From Streptomyces sp. T12 (lineage in GTDB: Bacteria; Actinomycetota; Actinomycetes; Streptomycetales; Streptomycetaceae), in assembly GCF_028736035.1 (NCBI RefSeq), contig NZ_CP117866.1, positions 2,356,001 to 2,420,000 of the forward strand: a DNA stretch of 64,000 nucleotides, given 5' to 3'. Below the pieces are notes generated by a model. The model was not told the DNA's origin. It worked only from the letters and a program-made list of their open reading frames with translations, and made no database searches. The stretch's first letter is position 1. Each line of letters opens with the position of its first letter. Below, piece by piece: positions 25,323-34,765 of this stretch. The position numbers were made by a program, and so were the translations under genes.

Positions 25323-26132
25323 ATGCCAGCCCCCCGCACCGTTCTGCTCACCGGCGCCGCCGGCGGCCTCGGCACCCTGATGCGGGGCCTGCTCCCGGCG
25401 TACGGCTACGAGCTGCGGCTGCTCGACCTGCGCCCCGTCGAGGACGAGCCGGACGCGATCGTCGCCGATCTCGCCGACAAGGACGCGGTGCGCGAGGCCG
25501 TGCGGGGCGTCGACGCGATCATCCATCTCGCGGGCATCTCCCTGGAAGCCCCGTTCGAGAAGATCCTCAGCGCGAACATCGCGGGCACCGCCAACCTGTA
25601 CGAGGCCGCCCGCGAGGAGGGCGTGCGGCGCATCGTCTTCGCCTCCTCCAACCACGCCGTCGGCTTCACGCCCCGCCCCCAGAGCGACGACCCCCTCATC
25701 CCGGTCGACACCCCGCGCCGCCCGGACACCTTCTACGGCCTGTCCAAGTCCTTCGGCGAGGACCTCGCGCAGTTCTACTGGGACAAGCACGGCCTGCAGA
25801 CGGTCTCCGTCCGCATCGGCTCCTGCTTCCCCGAGCCGACCAGCGTCCGCATGCTCTCCCTGTGGATGAGCCCGGCCGACGGCGCCCGCCTCTTCCACGC
25901 GGCCCTGACCGCCGAGGACGTCGGGCACACCGTCGTCTACGGCTCCTCCGCGAACACGCGCCTGTGGTGGGACCTCGCCACCGCACGGGCCCTCGGCTAC
26001 GAGCCGCAGGACGACTCCGAGCCGTACGCCGAGAAGCTCATCGCCGAGCAGGGCGACCTCGAACCGGACAACATCGCGCACGCCTACCTGGGCGGCCACT
26101 TCGTGAGCGACCCGCCGATCTGGCCGTACTGA
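25323..26132 (+). CDS. udh: Uronate dehydrogenase (NAD-dependent)
   Basis: A 269-aa short-chain dehydrogenase that oxidises galacturonate/glucuronate to the aldaric lactone. LLTGAAGGLGTLMRG is the NAD-binding turn; RIVFASSNHAVGF and SVRIGSCFPEP are close to the diagnostic Udh blocks, and FYGLSKSFGE holds the catalytic YxxxK. Length is typical. The ATG at 25323 is preceded by GAAGGAG; the frame could begin 10 codons earlier. A 16-bp stem terminator follows at 26179. With KdgD it links pectin breakdown to the citric-acid cycle. Confidence 0.9.
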   Translation: MPAPRTVLLTGAAGGLGTLMRGLLPAYGYELRLLDLRPVEDEPDAIVADLADKDAVREAVRGVDAIIHLAGISLEAPFEKILSANIAGTANLYEAAREEGVRRIVFASSNHAVGFTPRPQSDDPLIPVDTPRRPDTFYGLSKSFGEDLAQFYWDKHGLQTVSVRIGSCFPEPTSVRMLSLWMSPADGARLFHAALTAEDVGHTVVYGSSANTRLWWDLATARALGYEPQDDSEPYAEKLIAEQGDLEPDNIAHAYLGGHFVSDPPIWPY

Positions 26133-26178
26133 TCCGACCGTACAGATCCGACCGAAACACGGCGGAAACCAGGCGTTC

Positions 26179-26219
26179 GCGGGAGCGGGCGGGCACCGAA
26201 CGGGCCCGCCCGCTCCCGC
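26179..26219 (+). terminator. Strong hairpin after udh
   Basis: A perfect 16-bp stem of GCGGGAGCGGGCGGGC with its complement at 26204-26219 and a 9-nt loop, 46 bp after the udh stop. No clear U tract follows, as is common in Streptomyces. Confidence 0.75.
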
Positions 26220-26295
26220 ATTCGGGCATCAGAGCTGCCCGATCTCACGCCCACCTTCACGGCCGCGCAGGTCCGAGGCGGGCACCCACAGTGCC

Positions 26296-26339
26296 AAACG
26301 GGCAGAAACGGGCAGTATCGGATCGACAACAGGCCTGTT
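26296..26339. promoter_or_regulatory. Repeat/palindrome cluster upstream of the DeoR gene
   Basis: The gap 26133-26453 holds the udh terminator and then two tandem AAACGGGCAG units (26296-26305, 26306-26315), followed by a perfect 12-bp palindrome AACAGGCCTGTT (26328-26339). A related GAACGGGCAA lies at about 26389-26398. DeoR proteins often bind such spaced repeats, so this may be an autoregulatory site. Confidence 0.4.
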
Positions 26340-26453
26340 CAGCACCCCACCTCCGCTGTAGAACTTCCCCCATGGGCCCCACCGGGCCCGAACGGGCAAC
26401 TCCGGCTTGACGCCTCCCAGGCGATCAAGCCAAGCACCACAGCACGGAAGCGG

Positions 26454-27245
26454 GTGTCGACGATGACGACGGCCAACACAGCGAGGACCGCCGAAGAACG
26501 CCAGCGCGAGATCGTGCAGGCTGCGCGTTCCACCGGCTCGGTCGACGTCACCGCGCTCGCCGTCGAGCTGGGCGTGGCCAAGGAGACCGTGCGCCGGGAC
26601 CTGCGCGTCCTGGAGGAGCACGGCCTGCTCCGCCGCACCCACGGCGGCGCCTACCCCGTGGAGAGCGCCGGCTTCGAGACGACACTCTCCTTCCGCGCCA
26701 CCAGCCACGTTCCCGAGAAGCGCCGGATCGCCGCCGCGGCGGCCGAGCTGCTCGGGGACGCCGAGACGGTCTTCGTCGACGAGGGCTTCACCCCGCAGCT
26801 CATCGCCGAGGCCCTGCCCCGGGGCCGGCCGCTCACCGTGGTCACCGCGTCCCTGCCGATCGCAGGCGCGCTTGCCGAGGCCGAGGGCATCTCGGTCCTG
26901 CTGCTCGGCGGCCGGGTCCGCTCCGGCACGCTGGCGACGGTCGACCACTGGACCACGAAGATGCTCGCCGGCTTCGTCATCGACCTGGCGTTCATCGGCG
27001 CCAACGGCATCTCCCGCGAACACGGCCTCACCACCCCCGACCCGGCCGTCAGCGAGGTCAAGGCGCAGGCGATCCGATCCGCGCGGCGCACGGTGTTCGC
27101 GGGCGCCCACACGAAGTTCGGGGCCGTCAGCTTCTGCCGCTTCGCGGAGATCGGCGCGCTGGAAGCGATCGTGACGAGCACGCTGCTCCCTGCGGCCGAG
27201 GCCCACCGCTACTCACTGCTGGGACCGCAGGTCATCCGCGTCTGA
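26454..27245 (+). CDS. DeoR-family sugar-phosphate-responsive regulator
   Basis: A 263-aa repressor. The N-terminal helix-turn-helix VDVTALAVELGVAKETVRRD and the RRTHGGAY hinge are classic DeoR. The C-terminal DeoRC sensor has FVDEGFTPQLIAEAL and FIGANGISREHGLTTPD. The GTG at 26454 is close behind GGAAG; an ATG at 26463 is the alternative. It sits 119 bp before the polyol ABC operon on the same strand and is its likely regulator. Confidence 0.88.
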   Translation: MSTMTTANTARTAEERQREIVQAARSTGSVDVTALAVELGVAKETVRRDLRVLEEHGLLRRTHGGAYPVESAGFETTLSFRATSHVPEKRRIAAAAAELLGDAETVFVDEGFTPQLIAEALPRGRPLTVVTASLPIAGALAEAEGISVLLLGGRVRSGTLATVDHWTTKMLAGFVIDLAFIGANGISREHGLTTPDPAVSEVKAQAIRSARRTVFAGAHTKFGAVSFCRFAEIGALEAIVTSTLLPAAEAHRYSLLGPQVIRV

Positions 27246-27364
27246 CGCCCGAGCCGCACCCCACACACCCCGTCCGAAGGACCGGCCGTCCAACCGACCC
27301 ACCCCGTACGGCACACCCATCCCCACTACCGCCCCCTTTGTAACTAAATGTCCAGGAGTACCTC

Positions 27365-28732
27365 ATGCGAACCCAGAGCCGACGCACGCCACGCGCCTCC
27401 CTTGCCGTGGCAGCCGTAGGGACGCTGATCACTTCACTCGCCGCCTGCTCGGGCGCCGGCGGATCCGGATCAACCGGCGGCGACTCCATCAACGTCCTGA
27501 TGGTGAACAACCCGCAGATGGTGGAGCTCCAGAAGCTCACTGCAGACAACTTCACCAAGGACACCGGCATCAAGGTGAACTTCACCGTCCTGCCGGAGAA
27601 CGACGTCCGCGACAAGATCAGCCAGGACTTCGCCAACCAGGCGGGCCAGTACGACGTCGCCACCCTGAGCAACTACGAGATCCCGATCTACGCCAAGAAC
27701 GGCTGGCTCCACTCCCTGGACTCCTACGTCAAGAGCGACACCGCCTTCGACCAGGACGACATCCTCACGCCCATGACGCAGGCCCTCACCGGGGAGGACG
27801 GCCAGCTCTACGGCGAGCCCTTCTACGGTGAGTCCTCCTTCCTGATGTACCGCAAGGACGTCATCGAGAAGGCGGGCCTGACCATGCCCGCCAAGCCCAC
27901 CTGGAAGCAGGTCGCCGACATCGCCGCCAAGGTGGACGGCGCCGAGTCCGGCATGAAGGGCATCTGCCTGCGCGGCCTGCCCGGCTGGGGCGAGGTGATG
28001 GCACCGCTGACCACGGTCGTCAACACCTACGGCGGCACCTGGTTCGACAAGGACTGGAAGGCGCAGCTGGACTCCAAGGAGTTCAAGGAGGCCACGCAGT
28101 TCTACGTCGACCTGGTCCGCGAGCACGGCGAGTCCGGCGCCGCACAGTCCGGCTACGCCGAGTGCCTGAACAACATGACCCAGGGCAAGACGGCGATGTG
28201 GTACGACGCCACGGCCGGCGCCGGCTCCCTGGAGGCCTCCGGCTCCCCGGTCAAGGGCAAGATCGGCTATGTCCCGGCCCCGGTCGAGAAGACCGAGAGC
28301 TCGGGCTGGCTCTACACCTGGGCCTGGGGCGTGCAGAAGGCGTCCAAGAACGCCGAGAACGCCTGGAAGTTCATCTCCTGGGCCTCCGGCAAGGACTACG
28401 AGAAGCTCGTCGGCGAGAAGATCGGCTGGGCCAACGTGCCGGGCGGCAAGCGTGCGTCGACCTATGACATCCCGCAGTACCGCAAGGAGGCGGCCGCCTT
28501 CGCGGACGTCACCCGTGACGCCATCGCGAATGCCAAGCCCGATGACCCGGGCGTGCAGCCCCGGCCCGCGCCCGGCATCCAGTTCGTCGGCATCCCCGAG
28601 TTCACCGACCTGGGCACCAAGGTCTCCCAGGAGATCAGCTCCGCCATCGTCGGCCGCCAGTCCGTGGACAGCGCGCTGAAGAAGTCGCAGGAGCTCGCCG
28701 AGGCCGTAGGGAAGAAGTACGAGGGATCATGA
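27365..28732 (+). CDS. Polyol/sugar ABC transporter substrate-binding lipoprotein
   Basis: A 455-aa family-1 binding protein with lipobox SLAAC at residue about 28. It opens INVLMVNNPQMVELQKLT, with YDVATLSNYEIPIYAKNGWL and WLYTWAWGVQKASKNAENAWKF read along the chain (two separate blocks), a pattern seen in mannitol/sorbitol binders. The ribosome site CAGGAGT precedes the ATG. ATGA overlap with the first permease at 28729. The polyol reading is supported by the dehydrogenase that ends the operon. Confidence 0.87.
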   Translation: MRTQSRRTPRASLAVAAVGTLITSLAACSGAGGSGSTGGDSINVLMVNNPQMVELQKLTADNFTKDTGIKVNFTVLPENDVRDKISQDFANQAGQYDVATLSNYEIPIYAKNGWLHSLDSYVKSDTAFDQDDILTPMTQALTGEDGQLYGEPFYGESSFLMYRKDVIEKAGLTMPAKPTWKQVADIAAKVDGAESGMKGICLRGLPGWGEVMAPLTTVVNTYGGTWFDKDWKAQLDSKEFKEATQFYVDLVREHGESGAAQSGYAECLNNMTQGKTAMWYDATAGAGSLEASGSPVKGKIGYVPAPVEKTESSGWLYTWAWGVQKASKNAENAWKFISWASGKDYEKLVGEKIGWANVPGGKRASTYDIPQYRKEAAAFADVTRDAIANAKPDDPGVQPRPAPGIQFVGIPEFTDLGTKVSQEISSAIVGRQSVDSALKKSQELAEAVGKKYEGS

Positions 28733-29676
28733 GCGTGACCACTCCCCCCACCCGAGTCGCCGCCGCCCCCGTGCGGCCGGAGACCCGGCCGCCGAACCGC
28801 ATGCGCGCGTGGGCCACCCGGGCCCCCCTGCTGCCCGCGCTGATCTTCATGATCGCCGTGACACAGCTGCCCTTCGTGGCCACCCTGGTGATCTCGTTCT
28901 TCGACTGGAACGCGCTGTACCCGGACGACCGCCACTTCGCCGGCGTCGCCAACTACTCGGAAGTGCTGAGCACACCCGAGCTGCGCGAGTCGGTGGGGAC
29001 GACCGTCCTGCTGACCGTCACGGTCGTGCTCGTCAGCCTGGTGCTCGGACTGGCGCTGGCGCTGCTGCTCGACCGGAGGTTCCGGGGCCGGGCCGCCGTG
29101 CGCACGATGCTCATCGCCCCCTTCCTGCTGGTGCCGGTCGCGGCAGCGCTGCTGTGGAAGCACGTGCTGTTCAACCCCGAGTACGGTCTCTTCAACGGCA
29201 TCCTGAACTGGATCGGAGGGGACGGGGCGGCCCAGCCCGACTGGATCTCCGAGATGCCCCTGATGGCGGTCGAGGCGTCGCTGATCTGGCAGTGGACGCC
29301 GTTCATGACGCTGATCCTGCTCGCCGGACTGCAGAGCCGCGACTCTCAGCTGCTCGAGGCGGCCCGCATGGACGGCGCGAACGACTGGCAGGTGTTCGTC
29401 CACATCACGCTGCCGCACATGCGCCGCTACATCGAACTGAGCGTGCTGCTCGGCTCGATCTACATCGTGCAGAACTTCGACGCGGTGTACACCATCACCT
29501 CCGGCGGCCTGGGCACCGCGAACCTGCCATACACCATCTACCAGACCTTCTACCAGGCGCACGAGAACGGCCTCGCCTCGGCGGCCGGCGTCATCGTCGT
29601 CATCGGCTCGCTCATCCTCGCGACCTTCGCCCTGCGCGTCGTGTCGTCCCTGTTCCGTGCGGAGGTGTCCCGCTGA
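28729..29676 (+). CDS. ABC transporter permease (polyol type), MalF-like
   Basis: A 315-aa membrane protein with six spans and the EAA loop SQLLEAARMDGANDWQVF. Overlaps the binding-protein stop by ATGA and shares TGATG with the second permease. Cytoplasmic membrane component of the polyol importer. As with the first ABC system here, no ATPase gene is adjacent. Confidence 0.9.
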   Translation: MSVTTPPTRVAAAPVRPETRPPNRMRAWATRAPLLPALIFMIAVTQLPFVATLVISFFDWNALYPDDRHFAGVANYSEVLSTPELRESVGTTVLLTVTVVLVSLVLGLALALLLDRRFRGRAAVRTMLIAPFLLVPVAAALLWKHVLFNPEYGLFNGILNWIGGDGAAQPDWISEMPLMAVEASLIWQWTPFMTLILLAGLQSRDSQLLEAARMDGANDWQVFVHITLPHMRRYIELSVLLGSIYIVQNFDAVYTITSGGLGTANLPYTIYQTFYQAHENGLASAAGVIVVIGSLILATFALRVVSSLFRAEVSR

Positions 29677-30533
29677 TGACCACGATCACCACCACCGCAC
29701 CACGGTCCCGCGGCCGGTTCCAGGGTGCCGCCCTGGGAGTCGTCGCATGGCTGGCCGGCATCCTGTTCGTGCTGCCCATCCTCTGGATGGTCCTGACCTC
29801 CTTCCACTCCGAGGCGGACGCGGCGACCAACCCGCCCTCCCTCGCCGCCTCGCTCACCCTGGACAGCTACCGCGAATTCTTCGGCGTGGGCGGGGGCGCC
29901 AGCCCGTGGCCCGCACTGATCAACTCGATGACGGCTTCGGTCGCCTCGACGCTGCTGACTCTGGTCCTCGCACTGCCGGCCGCGTACGCGCTGTCCATCC
30001 GGCCGGTGAAGAAGTGGACCGACGTCATGTTCTTCTTCCTGTCCACCAAGATGCTGCCGCTGGTGGCCGGCCTGCTGCCGATCTACCTGTTCGCGAAGAA
30101 CACCGGTCTGCTCGACAACATCTGGGCCCTGGTCATCCTCTACACGTCCATGAACCTGCCGATCGCGGTGTGGATGATGCAGTCCTTCCTCGCCGAGGTA
30201 CCGACCGCGATCATCGAGGCGGCGCAGATCGACGGCGCGAAACTGCCGACGATCCTGTGGCGCGTGGTGGCCCCCATCGCCCTCCCCGGCATCGCCGCAA
30301 CGGTCCTGATCTGCTTCATCTTCAGCTGGAACGAGCTGATGTTCGCCCGCGTACTGACCGGCGTGGTAGCGGAAACAGCCCCAGTCTTCCTGACCGGCTT
30401 CATCACCAGCCAGGGCCTGTTCCTGGCGAAGGTGTGCGCCGCGTCGCTCGTCATCTCCCTGCCGGTGCTCGCCGCGGGGTTCGCCGCCCAGGACAAGCTG
30501 GTCCAGGGCCTGTCGTTGGGAGCCGTGAAATGA
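29676..30533 (+). CDS. ABC transporter permease (polyol type), MalG-like
   Basis: A 285-aa membrane protein; EAA loop AIIEAAQIDGAKLPTILW, C-terminal LVQGLSLGAVK typical of MalG-like subunits. The ATG at 29676 overlaps the preceding stop by 1 nt (TGATG), and its stop overlaps the dehydrogenase start (ATGA). Pairs with the permease at 28729-29676. Confidence 0.9.
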   Translation: MTTITTTAPRSRGRFQGAALGVVAWLAGILFVLPILWMVLTSFHSEADAATNPPSLAASLTLDSYREFFGVGGGASPWPALINSMTASVASTLLTLVLALPAAYALSIRPVKKWTDVMFFFLSTKMLPLVAGLLPIYLFAKNTGLLDNIWALVILYTSMNLPIAVWMMQSFLAEVPTAIIEAAQIDGAKLPTILWRVVAPIALPGIAATVLICFIFSWNELMFARVLTGVVAETAPVFLTGFITSQGLFLAKVCAASLVISLPVLAAGFAAQDKLVQGLSLGAVK

Positions 30534-31519
30534 AGGCCGCCGTCATCGAGTCCGTGGGCAAGGCCGTCGTCGCCGAGGTCCCGGACCCCACGCCAGGACC
30601 GCGCGACGTCGTGGTCGAGGTCGCGGCGTGCGGCCTGTGCGGAACCGATCTCCACATCCTCCAGGGCGAGTTCGCCCCGAAGCTGCCGATCGTGCCCGGG
30701 CACGAGTTCGCGGGCAAGGTGGTCGGGGTCGGCACCCAGGTCACGGAGCTGTCGGTCGGCGACCGGGTCGCGGTGGACCCGTCGTTGTACTGCTACGAGT
30801 GCCGCTACTGCCGTACGGGCCACAACAACCTCTGCGAACGCTGGGCGGCGATCGGCGTGACCACGGCGGGCGGCGCGGCACGCTACGCGGTGGCGCCGGT
30901 GGCGAACTGCGTGAAGCTGCCGGAACACGTCCGCACCGAGGACGCGGCGCTGGTGGAACCGTTGTCGTGCGCGGTCCGCGGCTACGACGTCCTGCAGTCC
31001 CGCCTCGGCGCCCACGTCCTGATCTACGGCTCGGGCACGATGGGCCTGATGATGCTGGAGCTCGCCAAGCGGACGGGGGCGGCGAGCGTGGACGTGGTGG
31101 ACGTGAACCCGGCACGGCTGGAAACGGCACGGCGGCTCGGCGTCTCGGCGTCCGCCGCGAACCCGGACGAGCTGGACCGCCCTCAGGGCTGGGACCTGGT
31201 GGTCGACGCCACGGGCAACGCGGCGGCGATCCAGGACGGCCTTGACCGGGTCGCGAAGGCGGGCACGTTCCTGCAGTTCGGGGTGGCGGACTACGCGACC
31301 CGGGTGACGATCGACCCGTACCGCATCTACAACCAGGAGATCACGATCACGGGTTCGATGGCGGTCCTGCACAGCTTCGAGCGCGCGGCGGAGCTGTTCG
31401 CGACCGGGGTCCTCGACCCCGAGATCTTCATCAGCGACCGCATCCCGCTGGAGCGGTACCCGCAGGCGCTGGAGCAGTTCGCGTCGGGGGTGGGCCGCAA
31501 GATCGTGGTGGTGCCGTAG
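30530..31519 (+). CDS. Zinc-dependent polyol (sorbitol/arabitol-type) dehydrogenase
   Basis: A 329-aa medium-chain dehydrogenase. The catalytic zinc ligands are in CGLCGTDLH and PGHEFAGKV; the structural zinc site is the Cys series YECRYCRTGHNNLCERW. The nucleotide fold is LIYGSGTMGLMMLELAK. It would oxidise the imported polyol to a ketose. Last gene of the operon, coupled by ATGA, with a strong hairpin 7 bp after its stop. Confidence 0.88.
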   Translation: MKAAVIESVGKAVVAEVPDPTPGPRDVVVEVAACGLCGTDLHILQGEFAPKLPIVPGHEFAGKVVGVGTQVTELSVGDRVAVDPSLYCYECRYCRTGHNNLCERWAAIGVTTAGGAARYAVAPVANCVKLPEHVRTEDAALVEPLSCAVRGYDVLQSRLGAHVLIYGSGTMGLMMLELAKRTGAASVDVVDVNPARLETARRLGVSASAANPDELDRPQGWDLVVDATGNAAAIQDGLDRVAKAGTFLQFGVADYATRVTIDPYRIYNQEITITGSMAVLHSFERAAELFATGVLDPEIFISDRIPLERYPQALEQFASGVGRKIVVVP

Positions 31520-31525
31520 AGCCGT

Positions 31526-31558
31526 CTCCTGTCCGACGGCACGACCGTCGGGCAGGAG
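31526..31558. terminator. Bidirectional hairpin between convergent genes
   Basis: CTCCTGTCCGACGG (31526-31539) pairs with CCGTCGGGCAGGAG (31545-31558) over 14 bp with one G-T wobble and a 5-nt loop. It serves the dehydrogenase on one side and the membrane-protein gene on the other. Confidence 0.75.
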
Positions 31559-31559
31559 G

Positions 31560-31934
31560 TCATATCGGCAGCGAACCGTAGAGGGCGGCGCCCGTGGCGG
31601 CAAAGGTCACGCCGGCCCAGCGGGGCAGGGGGCGGCTGCGCAGTCCTGCCGCGTAGGAGACGGCCGTCGCCGCCATCGCCGGCCACAGGATGCCGAAGGC
31701 GGCGGAGGACGGAGCGAACTGGCTCCGGACGGCGGCGACGACCACGTAGGCGACCGACGCCGCCAGGGCGACCACCGGGAAGTCCCTGCCCAACGGACTC
31801 CAGTCGTCGGTCACCATCCTTTGACGCCTGGCCCGGCCGGGAAGCGCGGCTGCCACCATCGCCGCGACCACCGCCACGAAGGCGGCCGTGGTCCACAGAG
31901 CCGCGGGAACGACCAACAGGGGACTGGGATCCAC
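31560..31934 (-). CDS. Small four-span membrane protein, unknown
   Basis: A 124-aa hydrophobic protein with about four membrane segments (residues about 5-28, 49-68, 78-98, 105-123) and a basic loop RARRQRMVTDDW after the first. I do not recognise a family and there is no operon partner. It faces the polyol operon across a shared terminator and is divergent from the TerD gene. Confidence 0.6.
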   Translation of the reverse strand: MDPSPLLVVPAALWTTAAFVAVVAAMVAAALPGRARRQRMVTDDWSPLGRDFPVVALAASVAYVVVAAVRSQFAPSSAAFGILWPAMAATAVSYAAGLRSRPLPRWAGVTFAATGAALYGSLPI

Positions 31935-32045
31935 GGATCCTCCTCGACGGACGACGGCGCGAACTGCAAGCAGGACCTCGGAACACCGACCCGATTGGCC
32001 TCAGGGTAAGGGAACGGTAAATCGGGCTCGCTCGTTCTTCCGGGC

Positions 32046-33275
32046 ATGACAGCTATGACCCCCGGCTCGAACATCCCTCTCTCCGCCGCGCGCGTGACGG
32101 TGGACGTCGCCGCCCCGGTGCGGCTCGACGTATCGGGCCTGCTGCTCACCGCCGACGGCAAGGTGCGCTCCGACGACGACTTCATCTTCTACAACCAACC
32201 GAGCGGCCCCGGCGTGACGTACCGCTCGGGCGGCGGCACCAGCCCCGACGCGATCACGGTCGACACGTCAGCCGTTCCCCCCGGCATCGAGAAGATCGTC
32301 GTCACCGCCAGCCCGGACGCCGCCGGCCAGACCTTCCAGGGCATCGAACCGACGGCCACCATCCGCAACGCCGACGACAACAGCGTCCTGGCCACCTTCA
32401 CGCCCCCGCAGCTCGGCACCGAGACGGCACTGGTGATCGTCGAGGTCTACCTGCGCAACGGCGCCTGGAAGGCCCGCGCGGTCGGCCAGGGCTACGCCAA
32501 CGGCCTGGCCGGCATCGCCACCGACTTCGGCGTCACGGTCGAGGAACCGGCCCCCGCCCCCGCCGCCCCCGTGGCCCCGCCGCAGCCCACCATGCAGCCC
32601 CCGGTCGCCCCGCCGGCCCCGCCGATGTCCACTCCCCCGGCGCCGCAGGCTCCCGCCGCTCCCCCGGCCCCGCCCGCGCCTCCCGCGCCCGGCGCCGGCA
32701 AGATCAACCTCGACAAGGGCCGCGTCAGCCTCCAGAAGAACCAGACCGTGTCCCTGGTCAAGGGCGGCCGCCCCCTGCTCTCCCAGGTCAAGATGGGCCT
32801 CGGCTGGGAGCCGGCGTACCGCGGCAAGGACATCGACCTGGACGCCTCGGTCATCGCGTACGGCCCGCAGCGCAACCACATCGACAGCTGCTACTTCGGC
32901 AAGCTCCAGATCGTGCAGGGCGCGATCCGCCACTCCGGCGACAACCTCACGGGTGAGGGCGGCGGGGACGACGAGGTCATCACCGTCGACCTCGGGCGCC
33001 TGCCGCAGGAGGTCACCGGACTCGTCTTCACCGTCAACTCCTTCTCCGGCCAGAAGTTCACCGAGGTCGCCAAGGCCTACTGCCGGCTGATCGACGCCGC
33101 CTCCGGCGAGGAACTCGTCCGCTTCGACCTCACCAACGCCGAGGCGCAGACGGGCGTGATGATGGCGAAGTTGATCAAGCAGTTCTCCGGCGAGTGGGAG
33201 ATGACGGCCATGGGCGACTTCGTGAAGTCCCGCACCGTGAGGGGGATGGTCAAGCCGGCGGCCCAGGCGCTGTAG
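32046..33275 (+). CDS. Double TerD-domain protein
   Basis: A 409-aa cytosolic protein with two TerD beta-sandwich domains joined by a Pro/Ala-rich linker (about 165-220). The first domain has VRSDDDFIFYNQP and DAITVDTSAVPPGIEKIV; the second has VKMGLGWEPAYRGKDIDLDA, SVIAYGP and DDEVITVDLGRLP. Acidic calcium-binding motifs DDxxF and D-D-E are present in both. TerD proteins belong to tellurium-resistance and stress clusters, but here it stands alone. The first domain seems more divergent than the second. Confidence 0.88.
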   Translation: MTAMTPGSNIPLSAARVTVDVAAPVRLDVSGLLLTADGKVRSDDDFIFYNQPSGPGVTYRSGGGTSPDAITVDTSAVPPGIEKIVVTASPDAAGQTFQGIEPTATIRNADDNSVLATFTPPQLGTETALVIVEVYLRNGAWKARAVGQGYANGLAGIATDFGVTVEEPAPAPAAPVAPPQPTMQPPVAPPAPPMSTPPAPQAPAAPPAPPAPPAPGAGKINLDKGRVSLQKNQTVSLVKGGRPLLSQVKMGLGWEPAYRGKDIDLDASVIAYGPQRNHIDSCYFGKLQIVQGAIRHSGDNLTGEGGGDDEVITVDLGRLPQEVTGLVFTVNSFSGQKFTEVAKAYCRLIDAASGEELVRFDLTNAEAQTGVMMAKLIKQFSGEWEMTAMGDFVKSRTVRGMVKPAAQAL

Positions 33276-33294
33276 ACAGCCGTACGACGTCCAA

Positions 33295-33321
33295 GGGCGC
33301 CCCACCCCACAGGGGGCGCCC
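33295..33321 (+). terminator. Hairpin after the TerD gene
   Basis: GGGCGCCCC (33295-33303) and GGGGCGCCC (33313-33321) form a perfect 9-bp stem with a 9-nt loop, 20 bp past the TerD stop. Confidence 0.65.
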
Positions 33322-33532
33322 GGCGGCGCATCAGCGCTCACGTCTTCGTGGCCCCCGCCGCCAGATCCCGCGCCTGCCATCACGAGCGCGTAGTCGGCGT
33401 TGTACAGCACGTTGAGGTTCGCCAGGGCGACCTGGAGGGTGACCTTGTCCGGGTTGATCATGAGTAGCGGCGCACGTGAAGACGCCGCGCCGGTACGAGC
33501 AGGTGCAAGCCCCGACGAGCCATCAGGCGGTA
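33322..33532 (-). other. Gap with an unassigned short reading frame
   Basis: Between the TerD terminator and the LacI stop. On the minus strand an ATG at 33461 opens MINPDKVTLQVALANLNVL, whose composition looks protein-like for about 35 residues before it becomes Gly/Ala/Pro-rich. No ribosome site or family match is evident. It may be a gene remnant. Confidence 0.25.
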
Positions 33533-34570
33533 TCAGGCGGAAGCCCGCACGACCAGCTCGGGAATGACCCAGGCATCCACGCCACTCATCGGCTCGTCGC
33601 CCGCTCGCAGCCGGGCCACCTGCTCCACGGCCAGCCGTCCCAGCCGCCGTTTGTCGATGTGCAGGGTGGTCAGGGCGGGCTCCACCAGCTCGCCCAGCGA
33701 CAGTCCGTCGAAGCCCAGGACGGCCAGGTCGTCCGGCACCCGCCGACCGCGACGCCGGGCGGCCCGCACGGCGCCGACCGCCATCAGGTCGTTGAAGCCG
33801 AAGACGGCACTGATGTCGGGCCGGGCGTCCAGCAGTTGCTCCATGCCGGCCTCGCCCCCGGCCACGCTGTGCTCGGGACACAGCGCGATCCAGCTCTCGT
33901 CGACCGGCAGGCCGTGCCGCCGGGCCTGCTCCAGGAAGGCCTGTCTGCGAGGGCCGGGTCCGTGCACCCCGTCGAGCATGCCGATCCTGCGGTGACCGGC
34001 GCCCACCAGGTGTGCCATGCCCTGCGCGAGACCGGCGGCGGCGTCGATGCCCACGGCCGCGAAACGCGTCTGCTGCGGGCCACGCTCCAGCAGCACCAGC
34101 GGTACGCCCCCGAGGTGCCGGGCGAGCACGTCGTCCGGGCTCTTGAAGTAGCCGATGACCGCGTCCGCCTGGTGGGACAGCACATCGAGCGCCTCCCGCT
34201 CCCGGGCCTCGTCGATGCGGGAGTCCCATACGACGACCTGCCACCCGCGCTTCTCGGCCGCCTCCAGCACGCCAGCGGCCACCTCGGGGAAGAAGGGGTT
34301 CATCAGGTCCGGGATCACCAGACCCGCCGTCACGGCCCCCTTCTGCACGAGGCCGCGCGCGAACCGGCTGGGCCGGTAGTCCAGCAGCCGCGCCGCCTCC
34401 AGCACCCGCTCCTTCGTGGCCGGGTCGATCTCGCCCTTGTCGTTGACCGCGCGGGAGACCGTCTGCCGTGACACTCCGGCCAGCTTCGCGACATCGTGGA
34501 TCGTGGCCCGGCGGCGGGTGCCGTCAGGCTGCTCGACACTCGGCTCCCGCTGCTGATCGTCCGCCCGCAC
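33533..34570 (-). CDS. LacI-family transcriptional regulator
   Basis: A 345-aa repressor. The helix-turn-helix and hinge are TIHDVAKLAGVSRQTVSRAV, then KERVLEAARLLDYRPSRFAR. The periplasmic-binding-like core includes TAGLVIPDLMNPFFPEV, VFGFNDLMAVGAV and VLGFDGLSLGELVEPAL. I chose the GTG at 34570, giving about 30 residues before the helix-turn-helix. No sugar genes are adjacent, so its targets are elsewhere; AAGCGCTT sites in the pectin locus are candidates. Confidence 0.87.
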   Translation of the reverse strand: MRADDQQREPSVEQPDGTRRRATIHDVAKLAGVSRQTVSRAVNDKGEIDPATKERVLEAARLLDYRPSRFARGLVQKGAVTAGLVIPDLMNPFFPEVAAGVLEAAEKRGWQVVVWDSRIDEAREREALDVLSHQADAVIGYFKSPDDVLARHLGGVPLVLLERGPQQTRFAAVGIDAAAGLAQGMAHLVGAGHRRIGMLDGVHGPGPRRQAFLEQARRHGLPVDESWIALCPEHSVAGGEAGMEQLLDARPDISAVFGFNDLMAVGAVRAARRRGRRVPDDLAVLGFDGLSLGELVEPALTTLHIDKRRLGRLAVEQVARLRAGDEPMSGVDAWVIPELVVRASA

Positions 34571-34765
34571 GCGTGCACTGTATCCGGCCAGGTGCGCGCG
34601 GCGGCAGGGCCCGGTGCCGCCGGGTGATCGACGAGGTGGGCATAGGGGCATGTGGAGTCCCTGCCGCATGAAGACCAGGCCTCGACGTCGGGAACGCGGA
34701 AACCTCCCGCCGGGACGGCACTCACCGTAATCTCGTCCCGGGGCTTGTGAACGAGGGGCGGGCAT

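Noticed and set aside
33322..33532. A gene starting at the ATG 33461 (minus)
   Set aside because: Protein-like only for about 35 residues, no ribosome site, then low-complexity sequence. Kept only as a gap note.
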